Origin: Glaciecola petra
GTDB taxonomy: Bacteria > Pseudomonadota > Gammaproteobacteria > Enterobacterales > Alteromonadaceae
Assembly (NCBI RefSeq): GCF_031846345.1
Contig: NZ_JAVRHX010000002.1
Location: 558,001 to 622,000 of the forward strand
DNA length: 64,000 bases
Reading direction: 5' to 3'
The notes under the pieces are model-generated. The model had not been told where the DNA came from and made no database searches. It saw only the letters and a list, made by a program, of their open reading frames with translations. The position numbers were made by a program, and so were the translations under genes. Below are positions 52,001-60,653 of this stretch, one piece after another (position 1 is the first letter of the stretch; each line of letters begins with the position of its first letter).

Positions 52001-52542
52001 GTTTGGCAATGCAGGGTGAATTACCCACGGTCGAAGAAACTGCAGACTATATTTTAACCGCCAGTTATATAGATAGCGGCGCCCCGGGGCTATCTGTGAT
52101 TGAGAAGCAAGTCTCTCATAGGTTTTGGTCACCCACTATCACTGCTAAGCAAATAAACACAAAAGAACAAAAGAGTGACAATATAAGTTTTTCTGGGGGC
52201 AATATTGCAACCATCTCTATGACCGGTTCGAATAGCTACATTTTGCTGGGGGAATACGATTTAAGGCAAGTAAAAGGTATTAGCATTTTGCAAAAATTTC
52301 AAGATACGCTTGACGAAAATGCTCTGTTTGAATTGCGATTAGATGAACCAGCCGGAGAAGTCATAAGTTCTGGCAAATTTATTTATGCTGACGGTTTAGA
52401 AACGTATAATGATGTGAGTATTAATTTGAATTTTGGCGCGATCAACCAAAACCGAAAGATTTACTTAAGTGTAGTTAACGCTGAAGCACCTGACGATCGC
52501 TTAAGCGCTTCAATATACTCAGTTACTTTTTTGCAACGATGA
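49096..52542 (+). CDS. Lipoprotein: ThuA-like, PQQ-type sugar dehydrogenase-like, PKD, cytochrome c and C-terminal beta domain
   Basis: About 1148 residues. The ATG at 49096 is preferred to the GTG at 49048, as AAAGGG precedes it and the signal peptide (lipobox LIAC) then lies at the N-terminus. The ThuA-like domain (about 35-270) has GGGYVGIHSASDT and WYHEFDGGRSFYTGLGH. A GSDH/sorbosone-dehydrogenase-like beta-propeller follows (about 280-715), including GTRNPYTIAFD. A PKD-like domain spans about 725-810. A cytochrome c module carries the haem motif CLGCH (about residue 895) and a later Met (QMPPH). A C-terminal beta domain may bind carbohydrate. It probably oxidises sugars at the outer membrane, passing electrons to its own haem. 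Confidence 0.87.
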   Translation: MKGILACLSISILLSLLIACNEQDNTDSSATTIKRVLIFSKTSGWRHQSIEHGTEKLKQSLTNKNIAVHSTEDPSIFNNSDLASFSALIFLNTTGDVLNEAQQIAMERYIQAGGGYVGIHSASDTEHYGDWYWYRRLVGGVFAGHPSVPSNVQKARINVLRKDHPSTRLLPDNFSIADEWYDFKSLSERRIDLLSVDEKSYNGGAHGVYHPIAWYHEFDGGRSFYTGLGHNKDNYDNPLFMQHLLGGIDYAIGENKRDYSLSRPEPNRFTKEVLLDNLIEPVSLAVSNDGAAVVFVERKGSVKWFDTLENSVSEIGQIEVYSAEGFGEFGLLMVALDPNFTTNQHLYLMYNAAPTDPEANGPLQRLSRYTLKDGRLDLSSRVVMLDFANDDTCCHTGGNLEFDQQGNLFIAIGDNTNPFESFGVGPGDFRDGRAAHDAYRSSANTQDLRGKILRITPQEDGSYTIPEGNLFSDPADGRAEIYVMGTRNPYTIAFDDSEQTLYYGDVGPDAPAFEAEHGARGHDEINRVRQAGNFGWPMFIANNKAYRQYDMQTQTAGAWNNPLQPNNLSPRNTGTEKLPPAQGAYVYYPYAQSDIFPELGSGGRNALVAGVYRHDPEKVAQNTQAFPEYYEGGLFISDFMRRWIKVVFSDDQGDIYKIEEFMPDAEFAAPLDLTFSKQGILYVLEYGSKWHAGNIDARLSRVVFNGYGNRSPQAIVNLSTRQGASPLNVVATGEMSSDPDTDPLTFTWQVVKLSEQETPQDADYAKAIMSADDKHAEFSFDEKGRYGVLLSVADDKGQTSQAFDTIEVGNAPPEVNITINGNNSFIWPEAKNASYTVSINDLEDGVVDEASDAKQRVYISLLKQQSESADQALGHLANDPLGPGRASAKKHLCLGCHQEKTASVGPSFQEVADKYQDLDDPVAYLVSSIAKGSSGKWGEHQMPPHDFLADDVRAGLSTYIMQLKSKPPSLAMQGELPTVEETADYILTASYIDSGAPGLSVIEKQVSHRFWSPTITAKQINTKEQKSDNISFSGGNIATISMTGSNSYILLGEYDLRQVKGISILQKFQDTLDENALFELRLDEPAGEVISSGKFIYADGLETYNDVSINLNFGAINQNRKIYLSVVNAEAPDDRLSASIYSVTFLQR

Positions 52543-52822
52543 TATGACAATGCGTCTTGCGTATTAAGGTTGACAGATAATTGCGACCTGATTATACAGG
52601 GCGTGTTGCACGCATTGTATTGCTTATGTGATTCGGGTGAGCATCCAATTATTGCTATTTGCATTATGAGCTTGGATGTTTAGGAGGTTCCCGCTTTCGC
52701 CTCACAGCATCCGGTTGTCAAACTTTTTTCCAAGCTCAGAGTGCGAGTAACCCTAATTAGTTAAACAATTTTTAGGTTATAATAAACTACATACATAAAA
52801 GAGCACCAACTAGGCAAGCGTT

Positions 52823-54310
52823 ATGAAATCAATCTATCATCTTTTATTTGCACTGTTTTTTATCAGTGCATGTGGCGGAGGCAGCAACGCTAACAGTCCT
52901 GAAACACCAGCACCAACGCCTATACCGCCAACTATAGAGCCTCCCTCACAGCCACCCATGCAAAACGATACAAGTATTTATAACAAACCAACAAATTACA
53001 ATGTCACCGCTATCAGTATAGAGCATTTGAAATCGGAAATTTCATCTGCTTCAGCAGGTGATGTTATTGCTTTGGCGAATGGAACGTACGTGGATGTTGA
53101 GCTGGATATTACAAAAGATGGCGTAATAGTGGTTGCGGAGACGAGTGGTTCTGTCTTTATTGAAGGTTCATCAACAATTGAGTTGAGTGGTGACGATATT
53201 ATTTTTGAAGGCTTTACTTTCATTAATGGTCAACCTAAGCAAAATAAGGGCGCCATTATTATCAATGGGCATCGCAATAGGGTGACTAATTGTAAAATTG
53301 ACCATTTTGATAATGAAGGAAATGATTACAAGTGGATATCATTTAATAATGATGCAACTTATGGCGAAATTGACCACTGCACATTTACAGGTAAGCAAAC
53401 AGAAGGCGCATTATTAGTCGTTTGGCGAAATAACGAAAATGCTCAATATCACAAAATTTATCGCAACATATTTTCTGATCATCAATATAATCCAATAAAT
53501 GATGTTAATAACGACACAAATGGTTGGGAGGCAATTCGCGTAGGCACAAGCGCTCAATCACAATCATCATCTTACTCAACGGTAGAATATAATTATTTCT
53601 TTGATATTAACGGTGAGATAGAAATTATCTCAAATAAATCAGGTCACAACACCTATCAATATAATACCTTTGAATCTAGTTCAGGTATGTTAACCCTGCG
53701 TCATGGTAATAATTGTGTAGTAGACAGTAATTACTTTTTGATTGATAACACAAGTGGTGGTGGGATTAGAATTATCGATAAAGGCCATACTATAACCAAT
53801 AATTATATTGAAGGTGCAAAATCCAATAGTAACGCGCGCGGCGCGATCGCACTTAGCTCAAGTTTAAAAGACGGGGTATTAAGTGGTTATTGGGAAGTCA
53901 GTGATGTGACGATTGCCAACAATACTGTTATCAACTCTGCACAAAGTTTGCACTACGGCTCTAATTCCAAAAGGTATCCGCCAAAATCAGCAACTATCCG
54001 TAACAATTTGATCAGAAATAATATTGATGGCGATGGAGAAGCTGATTTTATTAAAGTGGCGGAAAGTCGTGACGAGAATAATGCAGGTGAACTGTTAAAT
54101 ATTGTCAATCCGACCTATGAAAATAATTTCTTTTTTGGTTCACCTAATCTTGGTTTACCCGAGGGGACTCCAGCAGGAATTGAGCTAATTGAAGTAGAGT
54201 TGAGTAAAAATAATAATGGTCAGTACTTTGCAAGTGAAGACTCATTGAATGTAGGTGCACCAGAAATAGAAAGGCTTGGCTTTGATAGCTCGGTAGGAAG
54301 CAGCTTTTAG
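52823..54310 (+). CDS. PL6 family polysaccharide lyase (alginate lyase/chondroitinase B-like), lipoprotein
   Basis: 495 residues. The lipobox ISAC is followed by a Pro-rich linker (about 25-48). The rest is one parallel beta-helix of the PL6 family. The catalytic pair appears as K272 (NKSGHNTYQYNTF) and R293 (LTLRHGNNCVVDSNYF). Their spacing of 21 equals the K241/R262 pair of the characterised alginate lyase AlyGC. Acidic residues just before (GEIEIIS) fit the calcium site. It cleaves acidic polysaccharide by beta-elimination, with alginate as the likeliest substrate. It lacks the second beta-helix domain of AlyGC. Its stop overlaps the convergent LuxR-type gene by four bases. Confidence 0.92.
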   Translation: MKSIYHLLFALFFISACGGGSNANSPETPAPTPIPPTIEPPSQPPMQNDTSIYNKPTNYNVTAISIEHLKSEISSASAGDVIALANGTYVDVELDITKDGVIVVAETSGSVFIEGSSTIELSGDDIIFEGFTFINGQPKQNKGAIIINGHRNRVTNCKIDHFDNEGNDYKWISFNNDATYGEIDHCTFTGKQTEGALLVVWRNNENAQYHKIYRNIFSDHQYNPINDVNNDTNGWEAIRVGTSAQSQSSSYSTVEYNYFFDINGEIEIISNKSGHNTYQYNTFESSSGMLTLRHGNNCVVDSNYFLIDNTSGGGIRIIDKGHTITNNYIEGAKSNSNARGAIALSSSLKDGVLSGYWEVSDVTIANNTVINSAQSLHYGSNSKRYPPKSATIRNNLIRNNIDGDGEADFIKVAESRDENNAGELLNIVNPTYENNFFFGSPNLGLPEGTPAGIELIEVELSKNNNGQYFASEDSLNVGAPEIERLGFDSSVGSSF

Positions 54311-56961
54311 TCGGCTAGCCAGGGTTCGTTTTGTACTCTTAGCATTACTTCTATGCGGTTATTGACTGAAAGCTTGTTTAATATCGAAGACACATGATTT
54401 TCAATTGTTCGCTGCGACCTAGACATGGTTGTAGCAATCTCTTGATTACTGGCTCCAGTGACTAATAGTCTTAGCACATATTGCTCTTTTGAAGTAAGTT
54501 GTGCAGGGTGTTGACGAGTTTTACTGTAAGGGCCCCGCTTAGCTTTGCTAAGTGACTCATGAAGTCCACGATGATTTGCTAATTTTCTCAACTTTTTCAA
54601 AGCAGCATGGGCACTAATAGGTTCAAGTAAATCGATAGCTTTTTGCATAAATTTATCGCTTTCATCTATTTGCATATATGCCAGCGCGGCATGATAAGGC
54701 ATGCTTAGCGAATACCAATGTTCTGCGGCACTTACAAATTCACCATCAAATTCTAGTTGATAGGGTTTTGCTGCTCGTAGATAAAGTGTCTGTTGTTGTT
54801 CTTCGCTGATTATTTTTAAGCCAAGACGTTTGTGCCATGTGATTAACTCGCCTATTTGCCAAGTATTAAGGACTTCGTTAGCGATTTTTGAAATTAAATC
54901 GATATGCTCAGCTACAGAGTTAGGGCTATCAAACAACCATGCACGCTCTATAAATGCAAAGTGTATGGGGACAAGGTATTGATATTCATTTATCGCGTTC
55001 GCATTTTTTAAGGCTTCTTGCAGGTTATCGACACATTCATCTACCCCCATGCGAAGTTGTGTTTTAGCCAATACTATAAGTGAAGGTAGTTGCATTAATA
55101 CGGTCTGGTTTTTTAGCGATTTGACGCCTTTGGCAATTGTTTCTGCATTAACAAGTCGACCTTGTTCAAGTCTTAACTGTGCCTGCAAACCAACTAAATA
55201 ATACGTCCAAGCATCGAGTTCGTGAGCAATGTCAAACTGTATACCTTGCGTGGTCATTTCTTCGGCTTTATCGAGAAGCTTAAATCTAACACAGTAGTCT
55301 GAATAGTTGGTGTAGACTCTTGCTGCTTCTTCATGAATGCCGTTCTCAATAGATACCTCAAGACTTTCTTGTAACAATGCTTCTCCACTCGCATCGCCAT
55401 GCATGACGAGCGCTGAACCGACATTAGTAAGGGCATGTGCTCTTACTAGGGGATTAGCAAATTGTTTTTCTATTGCTAACGCTTTTTGTCCCCAAAAAAT
55501 TGCGTTTTGGGTTCTATCATTTAGCATATCTAGTTGCGAGCGCATTGAATATGCCATAGCTAATTCGCTAGAAGCAGGTAGTTTTTCAAACTCACTAATT
55601 GCCTGATTTGCAAGTTGCTCTGCTCGCTCAGATTGACCTTGGTACCAATATAAACGCGATAAATTGCGTAGATTTTCAGCCACTTTTTCTTTACGGCCTA
55701 GTGCACGATATAAGGTAATAGCGGTGCGGCGAGCATCTATAACGGATGTATCGGTTTGTATGGTTAAGCCAGCTTCATATGCCCAACTTTCATATAACTT
55801 AGCAGCCAATTCAGAATCGGCATATTCAATATATTTGATAGCCTTTGAATAATATGATGCCGCCTCTTTATGGGCACCCAATTTTGCTGCTTGCATGGCA
55901 GCTTCTGGCGCATATTCGAGTACTTTTACGTGGTCTAGGGCTAATTCTGCATGGTGAACCAACCATGCTAGATTGTCGGTTAATTTAAGTGCCTCAATAG
56001 CTAATAATATGTTTGCATGGGTTTGTTTTTGAATATGAATAGGCACTGTTGATAATATGGCCAAGCGACTAAGCTCGTGGTTAAATCTAAATTCATCGTC
56101 GATGTCGGTATTGAGAAATTTTCTCGACAAACAGCTTGCTAATGAATTTTGGTTGTCTTGTGGAAATAGATGTTTAATAAGGACTAACGGAATACTATAA
56201 GGAATAAAGCAAAGTGTGGTTAACAATGATTTTTCGTCATTATTGAGTGAATTAAGTCTGGCTCCAACAGCGTCTCTTACACTAGAGGGAACATCTTTAT
56301 TAAGCTGTTGGTCAGTCGCTAATATTTCAGATATAAAAAACGGATTACCAGAAGATATTTCATGCAGTTTTTCAGGATCACTATGCTTCCCTTTTGCAAG
56401 GGATTTGACGCTTTCTAAGCTCAAGGGTGTTAATTCAACTCGCCTAGCATGTGCAGAAGGTACTAAGTTTATTACTGTCGAAAAAGGATGCTCTATGGTC
56501 ACCTCATCAACACGATAACTTAAACATAGTAAGCAGGGCACAACACTTATACGACGCACAATATATTGCAACATATCTAGCGTTGCATTGTCCGCCCAAT
56601 GTACGTCCTCGATGATAAGCAAAGTGGGCTTGTCGAATTTTTCTAAGCGATTAAAAAAGGCCAATATTATTTGACTTGCGGTTTTTGCTGTTTTGTCATT
56701 GCTGTTTAATACGGGAAAAAGTTCAGGTGCGAATTGCCTTGCGAAATCGTGAATCGGCGCAAAAGGGCGAGGCGTAAATAGAGGATCACAACCGCTCCAA
56801 TATACAGTGTAAGCATCCTTGGATATTTCACGCATATGTTCAAGCAAAGTAGTTTTACCCATGCCTGCTTCAGCACCCAATAACAGCACTTTACCGGCGC
56901 GTTTGCTTTCAGCAAGCGCATTGTTAAAAGTGTTTATGGCGGCTTCGCGCTCTAACAGCAT
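54307..56961 (-). CDS. MalT/LAL-like transcriptional regulator (AAA ATPase, TPR, LuxR HTH)
   Basis: About 884 residues. The ATG at 56961 (MLLEREAAINTF) is preferred, since AAGGA lies 5 bases before it; the frame is open to 57018. The N-terminal ATPase domain has Walker A GAEAGMGKTTLL and Walker B LLIIEDVHWAD. A long TPR-like helical region follows (about 370-800). The C-terminal LuxR HTH has LTSKEQYVLRLLVTGASNQEIA, then SQRTIENHVSSILNKL. Such regulators act as ATP-dependent activators responding to small inducers (MalT to maltotriose). The adjacent PL6 gene suggests a polysaccharide-derived signal, by inference. Confidence 0.9.
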   Translation of the reverse strand: MLLEREAAINTFNNALAESKRAGKVLLLGAEAGMGKTTLLEHMREISKDAYTVYWSGCDPLFTPRPFAPIHDFARQFAPELFPVLNSNDKTAKTASQIILAFFNRLEKFDKPTLLIIEDVHWADNATLDMLQYIVRRISVVPCLLCLSYRVDEVTIEHPFSTVINLVPSAHARRVELTPLSLESVKSLAKGKHSDPEKLHEISSGNPFFISEILATDQQLNKDVPSSVRDAVGARLNSLNNDEKSLLTTLCFIPYSIPLVLIKHLFPQDNQNSLASCLSRKFLNTDIDDEFRFNHELSRLAILSTVPIHIQKQTHANILLAIEALKLTDNLAWLVHHAELALDHVKVLEYAPEAAMQAAKLGAHKEAASYYSKAIKYIEYADSELAAKLYESWAYEAGLTIQTDTSVIDARRTAITLYRALGRKEKVAENLRNLSRLYWYQGQSERAEQLANQAISEFEKLPASSELAMAYSMRSQLDMLNDRTQNAIFWGQKALAIEKQFANPLVRAHALTNVGSALVMHGDASGEALLQESLEVSIENGIHEEAARVYTNYSDYCVRFKLLDKAEEMTTQGIQFDIAHELDAWTYYLVGLQAQLRLEQGRLVNAETIAKGVKSLKNQTVLMQLPSLIVLAKTQLRMGVDECVDNLQEALKNANAINEYQYLVPIHFAFIERAWLFDSPNSVAEHIDLISKIANEVLNTWQIGELITWHKRLGLKIISEEQQQTLYLRAAKPYQLEFDGEFVSAAEHWYSLSMPYHAALAYMQIDESDKFMQKAIDLLEPISAHAALKKLRKLANHRGLHESLSKAKRGPYSKTRQHPAQLTSKEQYVLRLLVTGASNQEIATTMSRSQRTIENHVSSILNKLSVNNRIEVMLRVQNEPWLAD

Positions 56962-57119
56962 AGACGTCCTTTTTGAAAACATATTTTTAGCTTGCGAAAT
57001 ACTACTACGGAAGAGCACTGATTTGTATAAAAAGCCGACAGCAGTTTAAAAATCTATACCTATGTATTTATTTTACTAATCGACTCAACGATATTTTGAT
57101 TAAATTATTGTTGCCATAG

Positions 57120-57662
57120 TTGTTTATTCGGGTTGTTCTTATCAAACAAAATTTTCAAGGTTCTAATTCGGGGTTTACCCTAGTTGAACTCATAATAGTC
57201 ATCGTTATAGTGGGTATTTTGGCGGTCACGGCGGCGCCAAGGTTCATTAATTTCAGTGAAGATGCCAATATTGCGGTAGTCGAAACGGTGGGCGGTACAT
57301 TTGCAACAGCAATAAAGCTAGCGCATTTTAAATGGCAAATTGCAGGTGGTTCAGGCCCGATAGACAATTTGGACGTATATGGCACTGGCGAAAATACTCT
57401 CGACATCAATGCAAATGGTTGGCCAGCTCAATCCTACATCCCGTTTGAAACAAACCCGCGTTTAGATAATACAAATGATTGTATGAGTGTTTGGCGAGCA
57501 GTTTTAGATGATAATTCACCCACGGTTAGCACCTCAACTAATATGGATTTTCAAGTGTCATATTCAAGTAACACATGCACTTATGCTCTTGTTGACCAAC
57601 CAGAGCTTTCTATTTTTTATGATTCAAACACGGGGACAGTGACGGTGGATAGCACGCCTTAA
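57120..57662 (+). CDS. Type IV pilin-like (MSHA-type) protein
   Basis: 180 residues. The prepilin motif NSGFTLVELIIVIVIVG has the Gly at -1 and Glu at +5 for prepilin peptidase, followed by the hydrophobic helix. The globular part contains a Cys pair (NDCMSV... and SNTCTY), as in MSHA-like pilins. The start is doubtful: the only in-frame start is TTG at 57120, directly after a TAG stop, with no clear ribosome site. It stands alone, divergent from the LuxR-type regulator, with no assembly genes nearby. Confidence 0.8.
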   Translation: MFIRVVLIKQNFQGSNSGFTLVELIIVIVIVGILAVTAAPRFINFSEDANIAVVETVGGTFATAIKLAHFKWQIAGGSGPIDNLDVYGTGENTLDINANGWPAQSYIPFETNPRLDNTNDCMSVWRAVLDDNSPTVSTSTNMDFQVSYSSNTCTYALVDQPELSIFYDSNTGTVTVDSTP

Positions 57663-57729
57663 TAAATTTTGGCAATATCTCCAACTTGCATGGATACTCG
57701 ACCTCGACCCAAATAGGATAAAAATAGAG

Positions 57730-58233
57730 CTATGGCAGCAAACCTAAGACAGTCTCTAATATAATATTGATAGGAGCCTCGGCATTAATTGGATGCAAGT
57801 TTTCGTTTGCCTGAGCTGGCTCCATGGCGTCAAATTGACTGTTAATTAACTGAGCTGGAAAAAAGTGTCCTTGCCTAGTATTTAGTCGCTTAGTCGCTTC
57901 ATCGATAGACAATTGCAGATTGAAAAAAGATACATTAATAGGCAATGTTAGAAAGCGCTTTCGATGCTCTGCTTTTAGACCAGAATAGGCTAAACAACAC
58001 CCTTGCCCAGAGCGTGTTTGTATCAAAACTGCTTCTAACAATCTATCTACCCAAGTTGTTCTAATTAACTCGTTTAAAGGTTCGCCCCTTTGCATCATTT
58101 TCTTTGCCATGTCACTGTGATAATCGTCAGCATCTAAAAAGGGTAGTGCCTTTTCTTGCGCAAAAAGCTTCGCTATCGTCGATTTTCCAGAGCCACTAAC
58201 GCCCATAAATATATATAGATTAGGCTTGGACAT
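57730..58233 (-). CDS. gntK: Gluconokinase
   Basis: 167 residues, the usual length. The P-loop GVSGSGKSTIAK (about 11-22) and DADDYHSDMAKKMMQRGEPLNE (about 35-56) are the gluconokinase pattern. It phosphorylates D-gluconate to 6-phosphogluconate in the cytoplasm. Its start overlaps the end of the GH94 phosphorylase gene by 14 bases, so the two are co-expressed. A perfect copy of the locus operator (57951-57962) lies inside the coding sequence. The context suggests that gluconate arises from phosphorolysis of an aldobionic acid. Confidence 0.92.
   Translation of the reverse strand: MSKPNLYIFMGVSGSGKSTIAKLFAQEKALPFLDADDYHSDMAKKMMQRGEPLNELIRTTWVDRLLEAVLIQTRSGQGCCLAYSGLKAEHRKRFLTLPINVSFFNLQLSIDEATKRLNTRQGHFFPAQLINSQFDAMEPAQANENLHPINAEAPINIILETVLGLLP
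57951..57962. promoter_or_regulatory. Intragenic operator GAAAGCGCTTTC within gntK
   Basis: A perfect 12-base palindrome identical to the core of the two sites in the 62.0-62.1 kb regulatory region. It lies inside the last gene of the operon those sites should control. It may be a roadblock or looping site for the LacI-type regulator, or coincidence constrained by codons (Arg-Lys-Arg-Phe). Confidence 0.5.
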
Positions 58234-60640
58234 TTTCAGCTCGTTGTGGACTGTCTTTTATTTCTGTTGTTGGAATATAAACGCTAATGAGCGCCTTGTT
58301 TTGACTACCATCAAGCATAATTTCCGGTGCTGACATATGGTTTGATATCGAAGCATTTTGCAGGGTAAATTCGAGATCTTCTATATCAGTTCTGCTTTCG
58401 TAGTGAATGTTTACCGCCTGTCCGAATGCTTTAAATTCGACGCTACAAGGCAACATATGTGAGGGTATACAAGGATTAATTTTTATACTTGTAGACGTTT
58501 TAGTGATTCCGTACATTAATTCGACAACACAGCGGAAAAACCAAGCACATGTGCCAGTATTGAAAAGATGACTACTTTTACCTGCAACTTCAGGATATTG
58601 ATAATAAGCACCACGGTAGTAGTTTGGAATAAAATTAGGCAACTGTTGTTTGACTAATGCATCGTCATTATCTACAAGCATTGACCGCAGCACTTCATAC
58701 CCTCTGTCAGCAAAACCTTCTTTGAACAAAGCGAAGGCGTAAAAGCTTGCAGCATGGTTATAAACAGATCCATTTTCTGCGCTACCAGGGAATTTTTGCG
58801 TGACCCTGCCAATATCCGCGTCCATCTGTGTATAAGCAGGTGCAAGCATGGCAATGCCGTAAGGCGTTTTCAATTTGTTATCAATTGCTGTAAATATAAG
58901 ATCAAGATCTTGTTGCTTGCTAGCGTGTGATAGCATCGCCCACGATTGGGGATTTAAAAATATTTGTCCTTCTTTGTCTGCAGCAACTCCAAATATACGG
59001 CCATTGTCACAAATGCCCCGGGCATACCATTGTCCGTCCCAACCCTGTTGATTAACCGCATCATTGAGTTGTGTTTTTCTACTCAGCCAATGTGCGTTGT
59101 CTGCTAATTCTCCTTGTATCTTAGCAATAGAAGCAAAAATACCAAATGCATAAGCGCTGGCCAAACTTAACCAAAAAGAAACGCCTTTGCCTTCTTTACC
59201 GACCATATTCATTGGGTCACACCAGTCACCCTGTTGAATAAGACTCAAGCCTCGATGGTCTAACTGCGAATACAAGTATTCTGCGGCAAGTTTCAAGTGT
59301 TCATAAACTGAATGCGCGGTGGGTAGATCACTAAACCCAACTTGTTCATTTAATATATTAACGTCGCCACTATGTTGTAAATATGCGTCTAAAAATATAA
59401 ACAACCATACATTATGATCACTGTGGGGAATTTGGTTTATGTATTTTAGTTCAGCGTCGGGGTGCAATAAAATGCCATCGGGCATCGCACCGTTTGAATG
59501 CTGTTGTGCTAAAGCGAAAAGAAAATGTGTTTTGGCGTGCGAGGGTGAAATGAGTACGCTAGCCATGTGATCTTGTAAAAAGTTGCGTGTTTGTGGATCA
59601 CGAGTAAGGCGATTTGATTGACTGTGATACTGAATTTGACGCGGTAGCCATGTATTCACAAAATTATCGAAAACCTTGTCTTGAGTAGAAAACAAATAGG
59701 CCGGTGGTTTAACAAAATCTTGTTTGTCTGAAGAGGTGTTCGATAAATATGTTTTCTTTAGCGTATTGGCATGTTCGACATTTTTGGCTGGGCCAAATAG
59801 CCACTTTATATTGTGTTCCTTAGCACTTGGCAACACTATTTGGTGATGTAAAACAGCAACAGGCGTTTGATACAAGGCAACTGAGTTTGCTAGTTTCTTT
59901 TGTTTTAAAGCGCTAGGTGCATGCAATCCGCCTTCGCCTTCAAAGGCTTTCAATTGCGCTTCATAACCCAGCACCGAGGCATTTGTCATAAGCACAGTAG
60001 TGTCTAAAAAGTCTTTATTTTTGTAATAATCTTCTACTTTTTGATACGGCGTGACGTAATTAGCAATAATCCCGTTTATACTTTCATCGAAGCACGCTGA
60101 CTGATTCATCCAAGAGGTATAACCAATAGAAAAGCAAGGGTAAATGTCGACTTTTATTTGACTATGACTTTGGTTTATTACTGACATTTCCCAGCATTCA
60201 ATGGCATCGTTTTCTGCTAATTTCACTTTAATTTCGACGTGTAAACCGCGCTGTGTAATGCGCCACCCTATATTGTTAGTCCCTTGAAAAAATTCAAACT
60301 TATCTAAGGATACTCGCATAGGCTCGTAAGGAAGTGAAAACAAGTGCTGATCGTCAACTTTTATATAAAAGAATCGACCAGGATGGCTAGCGTGATAATG
60401 ATGCTCTGGTTGCATGAAGGTTTTGGCTTCAATAGATTGGCCATATGAATATTTAGCAGGTTCAGGTTGCATATGCTGGGCGCTAGCATAACCCCGACAA
60501 TTCATTTGTAGCATCATATTATTGTTCCACAAGAAGCCCGATGCATCGGGCATACTTATTGGACAATGTAGTTTAATTTCAGATGCATCTTCGTCTAGGG
60601 TAAATAGTGCTTTGTTGTTACTTTTTATATTGTTGTTCAT
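58220..60640 (-). CDS. GH94 family glycoside phosphorylase, probably cellobionic acid phosphorylase-like
   Basis: About 806 residues. ATG 60640 is preferred over the longer frame (to 60682), as GAGGGTGAG precedes it and it lies 13 bases after the symporter stop. No signal peptide, so cytoplasmic. The N-terminal beta-sandwich (about 1-290) and alpha/alpha barrel (from about 330) suit GH94. QQGDWCDPMNMVG holds the catalytic general acid Asp, and ENGSVYNHAASFYAFALF is the conserved phosphate/sugar-site segment. GH94 enzymes release glucose 1-phosphate. The coupled gluconokinase points to gluconate as the second product, hence cellobionate as substrate (inference); cellobiose- or other disaccharide-type activity is the alternative. 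Confidence 0.85.
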   Translation of the reverse strand: MNNNIKSNNKALFTLDEDASEIKLHCPISMPDASGFLWNNNMMLQMNCRGYASAQHMQPEPAKYSYGQSIEAKTFMQPEHHYHASHPGRFFYIKVDDQHLFSLPYEPMRVSLDKFEFFQGTNNIGWRITQRGLHVEIKVKLAENDAIECWEMSVINQSHSQIKVDIYPCFSIGYTSWMNQSACFDESINGIIANYVTPYQKVEDYYKNKDFLDTTVLMTNASVLGYEAQLKAFEGEGGLHAPSALKQKKLANSVALYQTPVAVLHHQIVLPSAKEHNIKWLFGPAKNVEHANTLKKTYLSNTSSDKQDFVKPPAYLFSTQDKVFDNFVNTWLPRQIQYHSQSNRLTRDPQTRNFLQDHMASVLISPSHAKTHFLFALAQQHSNGAMPDGILLHPDAELKYINQIPHSDHNVWLFIFLDAYLQHSGDVNILNEQVGFSDLPTAHSVYEHLKLAAEYLYSQLDHRGLSLIQQGDWCDPMNMVGKEGKGVSFWLSLASAYAFGIFASIAKIQGELADNAHWLSRKTQLNDAVNQQGWDGQWYARGICDNGRIFGVAADKEGQIFLNPQSWAMLSHASKQQDLDLIFTAIDNKLKTPYGIAMLAPAYTQMDADIGRVTQKFPGSAENGSVYNHAASFYAFALFKEGFADRGYEVLRSMLVDNDDALVKQQLPNFIPNYYRGAYYQYPEVAGKSSHLFNTGTCAWFFRCVVELMYGITKTSTSIKINPCIPSHMLPCSVEFKAFGQAVNIHYESRTDIEDLEFTLQNASISNHMSAPEIMLDGSQNKALISVYIPTTEIKDSPQRAENVQA

Positions 60641-60653
60641 CGCAAACTCACCC

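Noticed and set aside
52543..52822. CATCCAA...TTGGATG inverted repeat between the dehydrogenase and PL6 genes
   Set aside because: A long loop (over 20 bases) and seven pairs are not enough for a terminator or structured RNA call.
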